Source of the DNA: Dreissena polymorpha
Taxonomy: Eukaryota; Mollusca; Bivalvia; Myida; Dreissenidae
DNA length: 64,000 nt
Reading direction: 5' to 3'
NCBI RefSeq assembly: GCF_020536995.1
Contig: NC_068356.1
Location: forward strand, 85,773,907-85,837,906
Shown: positions 1 to 12,712 of the stretch, piece by piece
Layout: each line of letters starts with the position of its first letter
How positions within the stretch are numbered: the first letter of the stretch is position 1
Translations under genes and position numbers: made by a program
The notes under the pieces: generated by a model
The model's database searches: none
What the model saw: only the letters and a program-made list of their open reading frames with translations
What the model was told of the DNA's origin: nothing

Positions 1-659
1 ATATTGTACGATATGTTTAATAAGACCAAATTAATGGAAATCGATCCACAATTGATGAATGTATTGCTCTTCAAAGCGATGCACTCTGTTTTCGGGTCAT
101 TTTAAGTTGAATACCTTGTTATATAATAATTTGATAGTGAATTCTTTTTTCAAAGAAGTTGATTTTCATTATAATTTGATTATATTTCATTCAAAGTGAA
201 GTTTTTACTGATTAATACCATAGCCAAACGCTAACTACATGTGATTCAAACATGACATCTGTTAAAGAAAATATCTTTGTGTTTGTAACGGATAATGACC
301 AAATATTCAGATTTCTACAATATATTAAAGAGGCAAAGTCAAAGGTAAAGGTCGTCGTGGGGGTGAGGTCGGCATAATTGATATGTGTTACTAATGGTTT
401 GTTTTGGTATCTCTTTGTGTCCATGTCTTACTGTCTTGGCAGTAGTCGCTATAAGAGTCTGAAAAGATACAATATGTAAATGACAGATGTCAATAAAGTA
501 ACTTGCAGAAGTGCACTAGTGCCACGAAATCTTAGGTTCAAACAACAAGCCAGTTCGCACTCGAAGATGCATTCTTTTAGATATATTTTAAATATGTTCT
601 ATGACATGGGCCCTACTATTCATTCAATCTATTGTACTCTCCACATCAAACTTATACGC
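1..659. other. AT-rich DNA, no gene recognised
   Basis: I see no exon with flanking splice sites, no RNA gene and no repeat that recurs in the window. The short open frames here lack recognisable motifs. Confidence 0.4.
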
Positions 660-2215
660 ACCAAATCTTAATATGACGTTGACCTTATCCGAACTATCCA
701 AAACATCTTTGCTAGCATAAAGGGAGTTAGGAAGCTCTGAGGGACAATTAACCCGTACAAGGCCCAAGGTCCGGACGCAATGCTGACAAGGTCCATGATG
801 AAGACTGCAACAAGAATAGCCACGTAACTTACGCTTGTCTCTGTTGCTACCTTATGAAAGGACGCGTCCCAGTTGAATGGACGTTTGCATGTGTGTCCAC
901 AGGCTTCAAGAAAGGAGCGGAATGCAACTCGGCTTACTATCGCCAATCTCTCTGACATCTGTATGGTCGCCATGAGGTTGCCGTGAAGTAATGAGTAAGG
1001 TGTCTGCCTAGCGACCGGGTGGTCACGGGTTCGATCCCCACTTCGGGAGCGTTCTTCAGATTTCCCCATAAGACTTCAAGTACTGGTTCTAATCCCAGGA
1101 AAAGGACTCGAGAGCGTTTCAATAAGCCTGAGGCTTTCGATGCAAATCGAGCTCAAACAAATAGGTTTAAACTAACATCACTGCTTGCGGCGAAGACGCA
1201 GTAGTAAATCGCAACTTTTTCTTACCTAACAGGATTTTGCTGCATCCCTTTATGATGGCGACAGATCAATGCAATCCATCGTGGCGTTTTCAGAGTCTTT
1301 GATGTTGTTCCGAGCAAATGATTTTTCATGAAACTGAGACACTATGGTATCAAAGAGCAGTCCTAACATGGATAAAAAAAAAGCTTCCTTACTTAGCATC
1401 CTAAGGTGGCCTCGAGAAAAATAGGCAACTGCTCTTTCTGACATTCATCAATGACCTACATCAATAAACTTACATGCATTGTGTCGTCGCAAACTCGGCG
1501 CTTTACCGAAGGATCGAGACAGCACAGGATGCAACAACACTTCAGCTCGATCATGATTCCCACAGAGATGGGACAAAGACGTTCGGATGTCATTCGATCC
1601 CTCAAATAGTGAAGTGTTGCCGAAAAAAGCGGCACAAATAAAGGCATAGTACTAAATTAATTGACGGAAGCTTGCACCTGTAAAGGAAGGAAAATACCTG
1701 ATAGTGAATCTTTGACGTCATGTCTTGGAAACCCAAGGTAGCCGCCGTCGCCTGGTAGGAAAGCAACAGCTTAGGCCTCCTGAGGCGCTACCTTCACAGC
1801 TACCCACCTAGCATTAAAGCAAATACATACACCACTTTAGTGCGACTAATATCGGAGTACGTATCAACTGTTTAGAACCTCACACACATACAAGTTACCA
1901 GTTTGAAGCCATTGAGAGACGCGCTGCTCGGTATGTAAAAGTCGACTACAGATCCACACGTGGAAACTCACAGATGATTGCTGACATCGGATGACAGACC
2001 CTTCAAGAGAGCCGACATACTGTTAAGGCCATTATGACGTACCGATTCATAAACAACCTAAATGATAACCAATTTGACCCCTTACTCCGCCCAAAAGCAG
2101 CAGTATCCGGTACATCATTCTATTTTGCAGAACAGACTACGTCAGACTTCCCTTTTCCCGTCTTCAATTAGTTTTGAAATCAACTTCCAAAATTGCATAG
2201 CCTCACAATTTAAAT
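660..2215 (+). mobile_element. Decayed LINE (Jockey/CR1-like) reverse transcriptase tail, split by a SINE
   Basis: Translated pieces in changing plus-strand frames follow the order of a non-LTR retrotransposon reverse transcriptase. They are NPYKAQGPD near 760 (finger region), FKKGAECNSAYYRQSL near 910-955, RRRRSSKSQLFLT near 1185-1225, DVVPSK and KLRHYGI near 1290-1350, FLTFINDL at 1435-1458, SALYR near 1500, SYPPSIKANTYTTLVR near 1790-1840, FEAIERRAARYVKVDYRS near 1900-1960, and LFPSSIS near 2150. The catalytic FADD box reads VVAN (about 1483-1494), and a conserved Trp in the C-terminal region is a TGA stop. Several frame changes and internal stops make it long dead. No 5' half or ORF1 is visible, so it looks 5'-truncated. 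Clade assignment is by general resemblance only. Confidence 0.85.
978..1172 (+). mobile_element. tRNA-derived SINE inside the LINE
   Basis: An internal RNA polymerase III box B (GGTTCGATCCC, 1028-1038) is followed by a body with GTACTGGTTCTAATCC, GAGAGCGTTTCAATAAGCCT and GAGGCTTTCGATGCAAATCG. The same body occurs at 51495-51655, so this is a dispersed family. It interrupts the LINE between the YRQSL and RRRRSSKSQ portions of the reverse transcriptase, replacing roughly 90 bp, so it is younger than that LINE copy. It resembles tRNA-headed mollusc SINEs such as the RUDI type; this was not checked. Confidence 0.8.
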
Positions 2216-2780
2216 GCGTCACATCGCAACACTTGAACTGTTTCTTATACGACAATATCCCAGAGAGGTATATTGTTCAATATATGAAGAAGACTAAAAT
2301 GCATACATTTATTGCGTTCGGTGTGTTTACATCAAATGACAATAAAACTATGACAACGATAACACTATCATACAAATGTGTCTTTATTCATATAGCACTG
2401 TTATACACTACAAACTTTCAACTCATGTTTTAAGAAAGTCTCAAAAAAGATACACACTTAAATGTCGATTGTAACAGATATCGTGTTTGTTGCGATGTAT
2501 TCGGTTGATTGAACTCAATTTTTTAGACATGTGTGAGACTTTTTTTACAAGATGTATTTACTCATTAAAATGTTAAAGTATTCATAACGAACGAGATTTG
2601 AACGCTGATTTAAATAACGCCGAATAATTATTTATATAATTAAGTACCCTTGGCGGTCCAAATTTCGTTACCTTAGAGTTTCTTATAACACAGTTATTTA
2701 AACAGATAAAACCCATCTTTACACAATTAATATTCTTGCTAAATGTCAACAATATTCAATCAATTCCATGAAGACTGCAA
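2216..2780. other. No gene recognised
   Basis: AT-rich sequence after the LINE tail. I see no repeat or exon signal. Recognisable similarity to the downstream zinc-knuckle locus begins just after this stretch. Confidence 0.35.
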
Positions 2781-5071
2781 TGTGTTAGAAATAATGTCGT
2801 ACATCAAGAAGTTCTTGAATGGTGACATCACATTACTGGTAAAATTTTAGGAAATACAAATCGTAAATATCATATGGCAATTGTTAATCATTTATCATGA
2901 ATATGAAAACAAAATACACAAGAAGCGCCTAAATTGTCATTTACTTTATAATTATCGAAATAATATTTACTATCAAAATTAAGAAAATGAGCCTGCTTCT
3001 TTGTTTTTAAAAACGTTACAGGTCTGCAGCAAACAAATGATTTTCAGTTCCAAATATTTATTGCAAACATTTCTAAACGTCTGCTGATATTATCTAATTT
3101 CATATGTTGTGGTCGTTCTTTATAACAACAACGCCATTAACCTTAAGTTAATATGTTGCTTGCAAGTTTTGATTATAATCATAAATGAGGACACAAGAAT
3201 AGTATATACTGAAACAGAAAACCATATGTGAATATAGTTGTTATTAAAAAAATATGTTTTGGGCATTATTGTGGAATTAACGATTTGTTACTTACTTTAT
3301 TGATGTAGATATTAAACACACAAATTGTGTATGTTTGACCAAATTTAAGTGTAAACCATAACATAATCATGTGTAAGCAAACATGTACACACGGCCTGTG
3401 CATGCGAAGTGACAATCTCGCACAATACGAGATCAAACCACAAACGACATGTTCGAAAGACAGGCACGAAATGTAGACCTTTTACAATATGTCTTATAAA
3501 AATGATGATCTTCACATATACTCTATTGTATTGCTTCCTAATCATTATTTTAGGAAAACACCTCCATTAAAGATGCCTCAACATCTTACACTAACACATG
3601 TGTGTTTTCGTCAGTATCTCGATGGACCCTTAATCCTTTATTTATCCTTTATCCTTTAACTTGTTAAACTGTAAGGGTATTGCAAGCATTGCTGCGCGTC
3701 AGTTGGTCCGATTGCACAGATTTAGTGTGTACATAATACAAATGTATTACTTATTTGGTTTATGCATTTACATGTAGGTGTAAACAAACTTATGAAAGTC
3801 TGTCGTTCTATTGTGAGCCAATGCATGTCTGATGTAATGTTTGGTACATGTTTGAAACTGTGGGTTTTGTTGAAGTCAAATACATCGATATGTCATGCGT
3901 TTGCAAAAAACAATAAACATTTCAGAATTAATTCTAGTTTCCACCAAATTTAAAAAATATTAAGTATCATTAAATATTTTATTTTTTAAGATCAAAGATA
4001 TTTAACTTAAAACTATGTGACTCGTATTTATTTGTTAGTATGCTCTCTTATAGCTCTAACATTTGTATTAAATGTGATGTTGTTGGAATTGTTTGTATCA
4101 CAAGAAGGTCTGTCAATAACAATGCCTTGTTTCAATTCAATTAAACCAGGTTTAACCTTTAGTATCCAGGTGTCGACTTAACACGCTGAGTACATTTGAT
4201 ATAATTTGAATATCAACTCAGGCGGTTATAAATAAAGATTACTTATGTACATATTATTTATAGTATTTTGGGGAACTTAATAAGTAACATGGAATTATAT
4301 GTTCATAAAACAAAAAATCAAACAGCCAAACCATTAAGCTCCGCTTGCTGTTAAAATGTATTAGATTGCTTTACTGAAAAGTTTTTCAAACTCATCATTT
4401 TAATACATACGAAATCATTTAACAACACGTTACATTTTGTTGATAAAATTTGGGGCTTGCCTCAAAAAGTATATATTTTTCCCAAATGACTACCTAAAAT
4501 TGCCCCAATGAAGGTTTCCGAAAAAGAAAATAATTAAATATTTTTATACATTGAAACATTAAGTTCATTTCAGTATTTCAAACTATAAGTTGAACTTTAG
4601 TAGAAATATTATTAAAAACACCTTTTTCTGAAATGTTAAGTATTTGTTTGCAAATGAACCACCAGTTTTCTAGATTTTGTCAAGATGACCAGATCTTTAA
4701 CAATCTGAATGGATATTGCCATTTCCCAAAATGGTGAAAAAAACCAGCTATGTATAAAGCTAAATACGGTTTTGAACATCCAAAATGTTGGAATGCATTG
4801 GCAACATAAAAACTGCATTTAATTAAAACCATTTATCAAATTATTTTCAGATAGGTTAATACGCAGCCACGATCGAAATGAGCAACCGCAACTCTAAAAC
4901 ATGTTACAAGTGTCATACGAAGGGCCACTATGCAAAAGAGTGCCTGTCATTTGGAGAGGGGCAGGTTGTCCTCGTGTATCTAATGGTATTGAATGTGTCT
5001 CCTTTTAAGTTCAGAGCAGAGATTGTTTTCGAGGTAAACGTTGTCTTTACTTATGTTTTGATATCAAGCCT

Positions 5072-6508
5072 CAAGGCCCGTAGCCAGGGTTTTGAAAAGG
5101 GGGGTGCGAATTTTCCCATCAACGATTGTTATTGAGAGACGAAGTGGCGAAGGAGGAAGGTGCGGGAGAGGTGCCCCCTCCTGCAATCGGAGGGTATGGA
5201 GGTCCTCCTCCTAGAAAAAATTGAAAAAGAAACGTTAAATCCTTCATTCTGGTTACTTTTTATCTGTATTTAGAGAGTGAAGTTATATAGCATTTTTATA
5301 TGAAATTTCACTTACATTAACCATACTCTGTGACTGATTGACATGAATATGATATAACATACATGTATTCCCCCACTACCGTTTTTAAATAACCACCTTT
5401 TTCGACCAGTCACGGAAATACATTATTTTATACGGTGTTTAACCCGACACTAGTATGCGCGCACACAGTTTGTTTACATATATTATGCAATAGCAAATTA
5501 GTAGGATGTACAATCAACAATAAGAACGGTATAAAATATCATTATTTCTTGAAATATTGAAATTTGATAAAATTGGTGAACTTTACTATTCCAAAATTCT
5601 ACCATTCACCAATAAAAAATTAGATATATATTCCTTTTTCAAAACAATTGTTTGTCTGCTACTATGGATAATACCAGAGGACTAGCATTGCTCTAAACGT
5701 GCTTATAGTGTATTGAACAACAAACACTGATTAACAAAACTGGGTCGTCTCTTATCTGCATCAATACTAAACAGAAATCAAAATGGAATAATGTGTTACT
5801 TTTATTTTGTATTAAAATATTTTTAACAAATGAGTTATCTTTTTTTTAAATTTCAGAAACATATACCAATTAAGGCTAAGGTATAAGACCCTATACCACA
5901 AACTTAAATATGTCCTTAAATATGTATATCAGGACGTTGAAGAAAAAAGATGATGGTATTTGCCCATTGTGCTCAAGACTTGTCACAGTTAATGAACATT
6001 AAACGTTCACGTCCACCTGATCATAATTTAAGTTACAACGTTTTAAATTAAGTTTAACAACTATTTAAGAGTAGGACATATTTCTTAGTGTAAAGTTTGA
6101 CATAATAAAAACTTTGTGGACAGTTCGGTATGTGGAGCAGAACAGATGCCATTAAGTGTTGGTAAACTACAAAACAAGCTTCATTGATTTGTAAAAATGT
6201 TTTTTTTTCTTACCATACAACGAAAATTTTATCCTATCTTGAGCATAGCTGATATTTTCTTTGCTATCTTGGAAATGACTTCATCGAAAAATGAACCATA
6301 AGGTGACCTGTCGGTAGCCTATTGAATTCAGCATGATTGTAAAGCTTACATACGAAGACTCACTGGATTCCGGGAAAAGATCAATTATCGTTTTTGCGTC
6401 AAATAAAGTTGGTGCATCTTATAGTTTAATTTTTTACTCGTCCAAAAACATTGGGTGCGAACGCCCCCAACGCAACCCCCCCCCCCCCCCCTGGCTACGG
6501 GTATGGCC
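5072..6508. mobile_element. 1.4-kb TIR element ending in CCCGTAGCCAGG
   Basis: CCCGTAGCCAGGG at the left end (about 5078) is repeated in inverse as CCTGGCTACGGG at 6490-6501. Both ends are followed inward by G-rich/C-rich runs and GGTGCGAA. The six bases GCCTCA lie outside both ends (about 5068 and 6506), a possible target duplication. It sits in the first intron of the decayed zinc-knuckle copy and has no counterpart in copy 2. No transposase frame is visible. Confidence 0.7.
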
Positions 6509-6887
6509 TCACTCTTGTTTTGATTGTATTGCTCTATTTGTTTAATGAGTCATCTCGCATTTGTATGTTATGATAATTATGGATAAGAAAGAAAATTCCT
6601 ATTTCCTAATTTGCCAGCTCTATTTCTCAACATTTTAAAGTGAAACCATCAGTTAGGAATTATATGAATGGGTTTGGGGAAAATATATATATACATTTTG
6701 CAATGGGGAGTATAACCTAATTCTATAAAATTAGCCCCAAAACGCTGTGCAGAGTCATAGCTGACACCATCAAAGGGTTTAACCTAAAATGCAAATGAGA
6801 GCGTCTGTATAGTATAATCCTTAGACATTCTAGCTGAGGGTAAAATTGTAATAAAGTAACTTTTAATTAGTGGTTACTTAAACAAAG

Positions 6888-7305
6888 GGGGTAATCACGT
6901 GATAGTAAAGGTGGCGACGTTCATGCTGAGACAGTTAGTTTTCGCCGTTTTGTACCCTTTAGTACTTTTTGTTTATTTTTTAAATGACACTCACTTTCAA
7001 GCCATATCAGTAAAAATGTGATAAGCGTTTATTGCGTATTTAAATTCGCTTAATATCTCAACTTTACTCCCCGCAAATTTTCTTAGTGGAGCCCTAATTA
7101 GGTCATCGCACTAAACAATTTCGCAGCGAGTAAAGGCGAGATATAGAGCGAATATAACTGTGAACTAAACTCCAGTAACTTTCTTGCTAATATGGCTGGA
7201 AAGTGAGTTGATTAAAAAAACAATACAACTAATTAAGGGTAAAAAACGGCGAGAAATATATGTCTCATGGACGTCGCTATCTTGATAAGCACGTGATTAC
7301 CCCCT
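6888..7305. mobile_element. Foldback MITE with about 150-200-bp inverted arms
   Basis: The left end AGGGGGTAATCACGTG is mirrored by CACGTGATTACCCCCT at the right end. The arms continue to match inward (CGCCGTTTT..TACCC, CACTCACTTTC..GCC, TATATCTCGCC). Nearly the whole 418 bp can therefore fold into one hairpin. The matching intron of copy 2 (around 34715) lacks it, giving an approximate empty site. No coding capacity. Confidence 0.8.
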
Positions 7306-8534
7306 CTGTAAAACCTGCAATATCAGTAACGAAACTAGACAATATTAAAGAGAAGAAGCTTAGGGTTTTGAAATCACCTAATAACTGTTCTTTTGTACTA
7401 TGTCTACCACATTCAAACGTTTGTCAAAAAATTGCGATAAGTGCCATACGCAAAATCGCTTGCGCTTTAAAACAATCATATGGAAATCAATTTACTTGTG
7501 GCTACTTTATTGGTTGAGTGTTGTTTGTATCCGTGTAGTTACACGTCATATGGAGCTAACATTCAGCACATTTTATTATAGCTTGTGCTGCTGTAAAACA
7601 GTGCTGTAATGTTTGTTATTGTTGCCATATATTTTATTAATTGTGCTACTTTAAATATGTTGAATAGTAAGATGCTACCAGTGCAACATGGCCGGTCACT
7701 TTGCCAGGGACTGTAAGATGGAGGGAGGAAAGATGTTACAACTGTAACCAGATAGGACACATTGCCAAAGACTGTTATAAGGAGAGGGATAAATGTAAGG
7801 ACACGTTGCTAACAACTGTGAATAGAAGATTAACATACAGACCAGAAATAAATTCAAAAGCCTACGTGATGTTGTGGTAGCCTGTTTTTCTTCTAGAGGC
7901 CAATGGGTTCGTGCCCCATTGCAGGCAAATATATTTTCGCTATTTCCGAGTTTATATCATTAGTTTAAACTATCATGATTTGTTTTAAAAACACTTTGAG
8001 AAAGTCCATTTGAGTATCGCCCTATACCTCACGTGGTACTTGGTCTTTACATATAGCTGGCAAAAAGGTAGCCAAAAATCGGAAAGTTTTGCGAGTTTGG
8101 TATATATATACTTGATATTACACTATTAGGGTTATTACGCTTAAATGAGACTTTGTGGTTATAAAACATTCTAGGGTTGGGGTAATTTAACATCATATTT
8201 GGTGATTTCACATTCTCATGTCATAATAACTACTTATGGTAAATTCCATTTACTTACAAAAGAGTAAACACTTTATTTTAAGCTCACCTGAGCATAACGT
8301 AGTCGTGGTGAGCTTCCGTGATTGCCTATAGCCAGTCGCGAATACTGAGGTGTGCGTCATCAATATCTTCATTGTTAATACTCTGGAGGCCACATTTGTT
8401 ATAAAATCTTTACAAACTTAGTTTGAATGTTCGTCACATGATACCTTGGCCCACTTCAAGAAAAAACTTATACAAACTTTAGAAGACACACGTGACCTGA
8501 TGTTGATCTTTACAATTCCCGTGCACGTATTTTA

Positions 8535-8794
8535 ATCTGATATCCTCAGACCAGCTTCTTTAATAACAATTCTGGTTTCCTAGTGTATTTATTGTTATTC
8601 TTTATCACGTGTTTAGCTTCTGCTATATACAATTACATGTATAATAAGTCCTATATTTGGTTCCCAGCTTTCATGATTTACAATCTGGATCCCAAGTCCA
8701 TATATGATTATTTGTATTACTAGTTCCCAGTTTTCATGATTTACAATGATTTTTCCCAATCACATGTATGCTAATGGCTATATTTGGTTTCCAG
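8535..8794 (+). repeat. Intronic array of acceptor-like units, copy 1
   Basis: Three or four diverged units contain ATATTTGGTTCCCAG followed by CTTTCATGATTTACAA. The last unit ends in GGTTTCCAG, which is the presumed 3' splice site of the next exon. The same unit type fills 36740-37208 in copy 2. Confidence 0.65.
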
Positions 8795-9684
8795 ACTGTC
8801 CTGAAAACGAGGACACGCGTAGCTGCTACAACTGCGGTGGGCGTGGTCACATCTCGCAGAACTGTCATAACAAGCGGTGTTCAAGCAATGCGCGCAACCA
8901 GCACTGCTACAGGTAGGATGACCATATACATGTTTCAAGATCAATTGATTATAACATGCTTAAGACTTTTGTGACAACCTTTTTTTCTTTCATCATTGTT
9001 ACTATTTGCCTTATGTAATACAAGAAACAACATTTAGTTCCGAATCTGTATGAAAACACATTTATGCCAATGTTATCTTCATCGATTTCAAACTGGGCTT
9101 CTTGGGGTCAAAGGTCATACTATATCATGAGGTCAAAATAAAGACACAGCTTGTAAACGTTTTTAGAAGTCACACAAGGGTCTTGCCTAGTTTTAAAAAT
9201 AGTTCCCGAGTTAAATCTTATAAAAACTCAAAGACAGTTGCAGCAATCGTTGGTCCAACAAACACACAGAGCGCAACAAGATGTGCTACACATATTTAGT
9301 TTGTACTTGTAAGTAAAAATAAATAGTTCTGATGAAAACGATAGACAGCACGAGAATATCATGTAAGCAGATAAGTAATTGAGGTTGAAATACAGCTGAC
9401 ATTTATGTATTGAACTTGTTATGCAAATGCCTCTTATATGTGTATTTAGGGCGGTTTTCATGAATCTATTGTCACTTGAATATATTCTTTTAGCAGGGAC
9501 GTTATTCGTGTACACCTTTACGAAAAATGATTGAAGTTGGTATTATATATGACTGATTAAATGGCTTAGTTCATAAGCTTAATGTACAGTCAAATTTTGA
9601 AATGTCTTTGTGTTCCAATCTCTCAATCGCGATCGATATTTTCAATTGTGTTTATTATTTCTTTTCCCATTCGTGTGCAAATAG

Positions 9685-9852
9685 CGTCGGTCCGAAGAAA
9701 ATGATTATTATGGAGAGATCGAACGCGTCTCAGCAGATCTCTGTCATCAATAAATCAGTGAAAAGTAAAATCGAAATGTTTATTGCTGGAAACAGCCTTG
9801 AATATAAATCAGAAAGCAGTTTCCGTATGGTTAAGGATGATCGACGTTCCTG
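9685..9852 (+). CDS. Possible orphan exon in an intron of the decayed locus
   Basis: An open stretch of 168 bases lies between an AG (GTGCAAATAG) and a good donor (TG followed by GTAAGA). It encodes a Ser/Lys-rich peptide containing MERSNASQQIS and AGNSLEYKSESSFRMVKDD. I do not recognise it, and it has no counterpart in the active gene. It could be a captured exon, part of another gene or chance. Confidence 0.22.
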
Positions 9853-11509
9853 GTAAGATGAAGTATCTTCCATGTTCCGTTGGAATCAAATAACTACGGT
9901 TTCTGTTGTAAAGTGTCGTTATATGTAAAACTTAAGAAAGGTAAAACTGTATTGTGAAAGTACACACATAAAGCAACGAAAAAAAGATCGCCATATATGT
10001 TCATCAAAATTGGGAAATAAAAAGACGAGCATTTAAATACATGATGTTAAATGACATCCTAAGTAAGTAGGAAAAGTTAAAACAAGGCGTTTAGAAATGA
10101 ATCAAGTTGCTACATTACACTAGGCGTGTATTTGTATGTCTCTTTAAAGAGGTTTGTCCATCTCATTATGCACATTCGATTTCCGAAATTTGTCGACAGT
10201 ATTTTCCTTCCCTCGTATTTCTCTTTTATCACAACCCTGTGTTAAGCAGATCATTCCAACAATTTGTTGTGATGTTAGTGCTATTCTTGCAGCTTTTTCT
10301 TCTCATCGTTTTCGGAATTGGGCCAGAATCCTTTGAATTACGAAATTTCGTGTCATTTTGACAAATATTGGTTGTATTTTATGCTGGCAAATACATTAAA
10401 ATTTAGAGTTTATTTTGTTAACATTATATTTCCTAAGATTTAACTCAAGAAGCTAATGGGGAGAAACTTAATTTTGAGTTTTATGCTTTTAAAAAATGAG
10501 GGAGTTTTTTACGGAGACTATATTTGGGAATTTAATATTAGAATATAATTATAGATATTAGAACATTTAAGATTGGGAATGGGTCGAATTGCGGCTCAAC
10601 AATTGACACTTTTAACATACCCAATAATCAACACATTTAGTTGTTATATCTAAAGTAATTGTAGAGTATTCTTTAATCGCAATAAATGTCTGTTTCCCCC
10701 AATAGACGTCAGCCCGAAGTACCAAAGTTGTCAGAAGGCTTTCTTCTTTAAATGTAAAAAGTATCTTGCAGACTCCTTGTGAAACGAAGTCGTGCATGTT
10801 ACATTGTTACCCTCTTATTTTTCTATAGATATTCTATAACATCATGTCGCACATTTCCACATCCTGAATAATGGGGTATTCGTCGTCATTTTTGTGCCAA
10901 ATTCTAGTTTGCTATTGCTTGTTATAAATCTTTCGTTGTTGTTGCATCCCGCTATAGGAACGTCCTGTCATATTTCAGGTGCGGGCAGCCGGACCACATT
11001 GCGCGTTACTGCCAGACAAGTCGACGTGACTTTGAATGTTACAACTGCAGAAAAACGGGCCAATTTGCACGTGACTGTCCAAAGATTCAGAGGGACATGT
11101 CTGAGGTAGAGTGTTACAACTGCAAATAGCTCGGTCACTTAGCACGTGACTGTCCTGAGAATGAGGAGGACACGTCAGACGAAGCGTATTACAACAGTAA
11201 CAAGCTCGTTCAGTATGCCGATTGTCGTTACGATAGGCAGGAAGAAATGTCCAGAGTAGAGTGTTCTAAGTGTCACAATTTCGGTCACTTTGACCACGAC
11301 TGCACTGAGGATAATAGGAGTGTCCCAATTTCGGTTACTTTGACCACGAGTGTCACAATTTCGGTTAATTGACCACGACGGCACTTGGGATGATGAGGAG
11401 TGTCACAATTTCTTTGACAACGACTGAACTGAGGATGATGAGGAGGAAGTTTGCTCGCTGTATACATGGAATCTTCTTTATTTAAAGAAAATGTGCATTT
11501 GATGTGCAA

Positions 11510-12267
11510 TAATAATTAGTTTTAACTGTCACGTTACAGAAAACCCTAAAGTCTAACTTCAATATAAAGAAGGCCTTAAATAAATCCACTATTTACAAGC
11601 ACCATATTACAATTGCCATCTTACTTTAATACCTTCATTGTTATTGTCTGCGCCATGTACGTTAATAAAAAATAAACTCTTATTTATAAGTAATATCCTT
11701 ATTTCTGCATTCTTATAATACATAAAACTTTGTACAATTCCTTCAATAGTGGTTGTCATGACGTCTTTTTTACTTAGTTCTTTTGAGATTCCGATTTCGA
11801 AAATCAATGTCATCATTTCAATAAATAACTGACCGTACCGTTCATTTGTGGATTGTTTTGTCTCTTGATCGGCTGATCGGCATTGCGTGTTTTCAATCCT
11901 GTTTATGATCCTGTGATAAATTGTATAATGTCATTGTTAAGTTTCTTCTATGTATGGCATTACTCCTTAAAGACCTTTCTATGTGATACATATTTACCAA
12001 TTTTTGCATTTTAATAAATACTCGCATATAATTTTACACTTCGTATCCGCATCGTGATCGTGTATCAAAATATTGTGTCAAATATCAATTCAAGCATAGT
12101 GTATCAAACAAAACTATTCCCGCATAATTGCACTTAATGTATTCTTCACTGAACATTTGACAAAGACATAAACAAAGTGTGTTCTTCTAGACGAGAAGTC
12201 AATGCAGTAATTACAAAACAGAATATTTCTTATCGTTTAAAACTAAATTTATGAGCTGCATCAATCA
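11510..12267. other. No gene recognised
   Basis: AT-rich spacer between the decayed zinc-knuckle copy and a dispersed repeat. No splice-flanked frame or repeat stands out. Confidence 0.35.
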
Positions 12268-12712
12268 TGTTTATGCCGCCGTATCGATAGATTAGGGGTA
12301 TATTGTTTTGGCCTGTCTTTCTTTCTTTCATTCTGTCTGTCATTATGTCCCAAAACTTTACTGTACAGTAAAGTTTTGCAATAACTTTTGAAATATTGAA
12401 CATAGCAACTTGATATTTGGCATGCATGTGTATCTCATGGTCCTGCACATTTTGAGTGGTGAAAGGTCAAGGTCAAGGTCACCCTTCAAGGTCAAAGGTC
12501 AAAAAATTATGTCCCAAAACTTTACTGTACAGTAAAGTTTTGCAATAACTTTTTAAATATTGAACATAGCAATTTCATATTTAGCGTGCATGTGTATCTC
12601 ATGGAGCTGCACATTTTGAATGGTGAAAGTTGAAGGTCATCCTTCAAGGTCAAAGGTCAAAAAAGCGGCGCATTAGGGGGCATTGTGTTTCTGACAAACA
12701 CATCTTTTGTTT
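12268..12712 (+). repeat. Dispersed AGGTCA-rich bivalve repeat, copy a
   Basis: It begins near GGGGTATATTGTTTTGGCCTG and ends GGCGCATTAGGGGGCATTGT..GACAAACACATC. The same family occurs at 40497-40772 (plus) and 42853-43136 (minus). This copy carries an internal duplication of GTCCCAAAACTTTACTGTAC (12347 and 12512). Clusters of AAGGTCA occur at 12468-12500 and 12640-12660. Confidence 0.75.

Larger units (their letters stand above)
4878..11460 (+). pseudogene. Decayed CNBP-like zinc-knuckle paralogue with introns
   Basis: Four exons align with the gene at 33880-46171. Exon 1 is 4878-4985 (MSNRNSKTCYKCHTKGHYAK). Exon 2 is 7668-7794, a fused exon is 8795-8912, and the last exon starts at 10979. 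Upstream of exon 1 the same acceptor and 5'UTR pattern is present. Exon 1 has a net 2-base insertion near its end and exon 2 a 1-base insertion between its two knuckles, so the frames no longer join. Counterparts of exons 3, 4 and the start of exon 5 are missing. The last exon has an in-frame TAG at 11127-11129, a knuckle with His changed to Gln, and later knuckles with Cys changed to Tyr or Ser. Beyond about 11270 it ends in three or four degenerate copies of a CHNFGHFDHDC-type knuckle that copy 2 lacks. Splice sites are largely intact, so it may still be transcribed. Introns rule out a processed pseudogene. Confidence 0.88.
2787..11510 (+). repeat. Segmental duplication, copy 1 (decayed zinc-knuckle locus)
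   Basis: This interval matches 29318-46171 in the same order and orientation, including non-coding DNA. Examples are the CTGCAGCAAAC segment (about 3024 versus 29569), the CATGTGTAAGCAAAC segment (3370 versus 33243), the GTGAAACCATCA segment (about 6640 versus 34475) and the intron end TGTCCTGTCATATTYCAG before the last exon. Copy 2 is longer because of later transposon insertions and because copy 1 has lost exons. Confidence 0.75.

Noticed and set aside
2062-2433. A 123-residue gene
   Set aside because: Its first third is the tail of the LINE reverse transcriptase (LFPSSIS). The rest is low-complexity AT-rich sequence.
9228-9515. Minus-strand 95-residue frame
   Set aside because: No motif. 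It lies in an intron of the decayed locus that aligns, as non-coding DNA, with the active copy near 44620.
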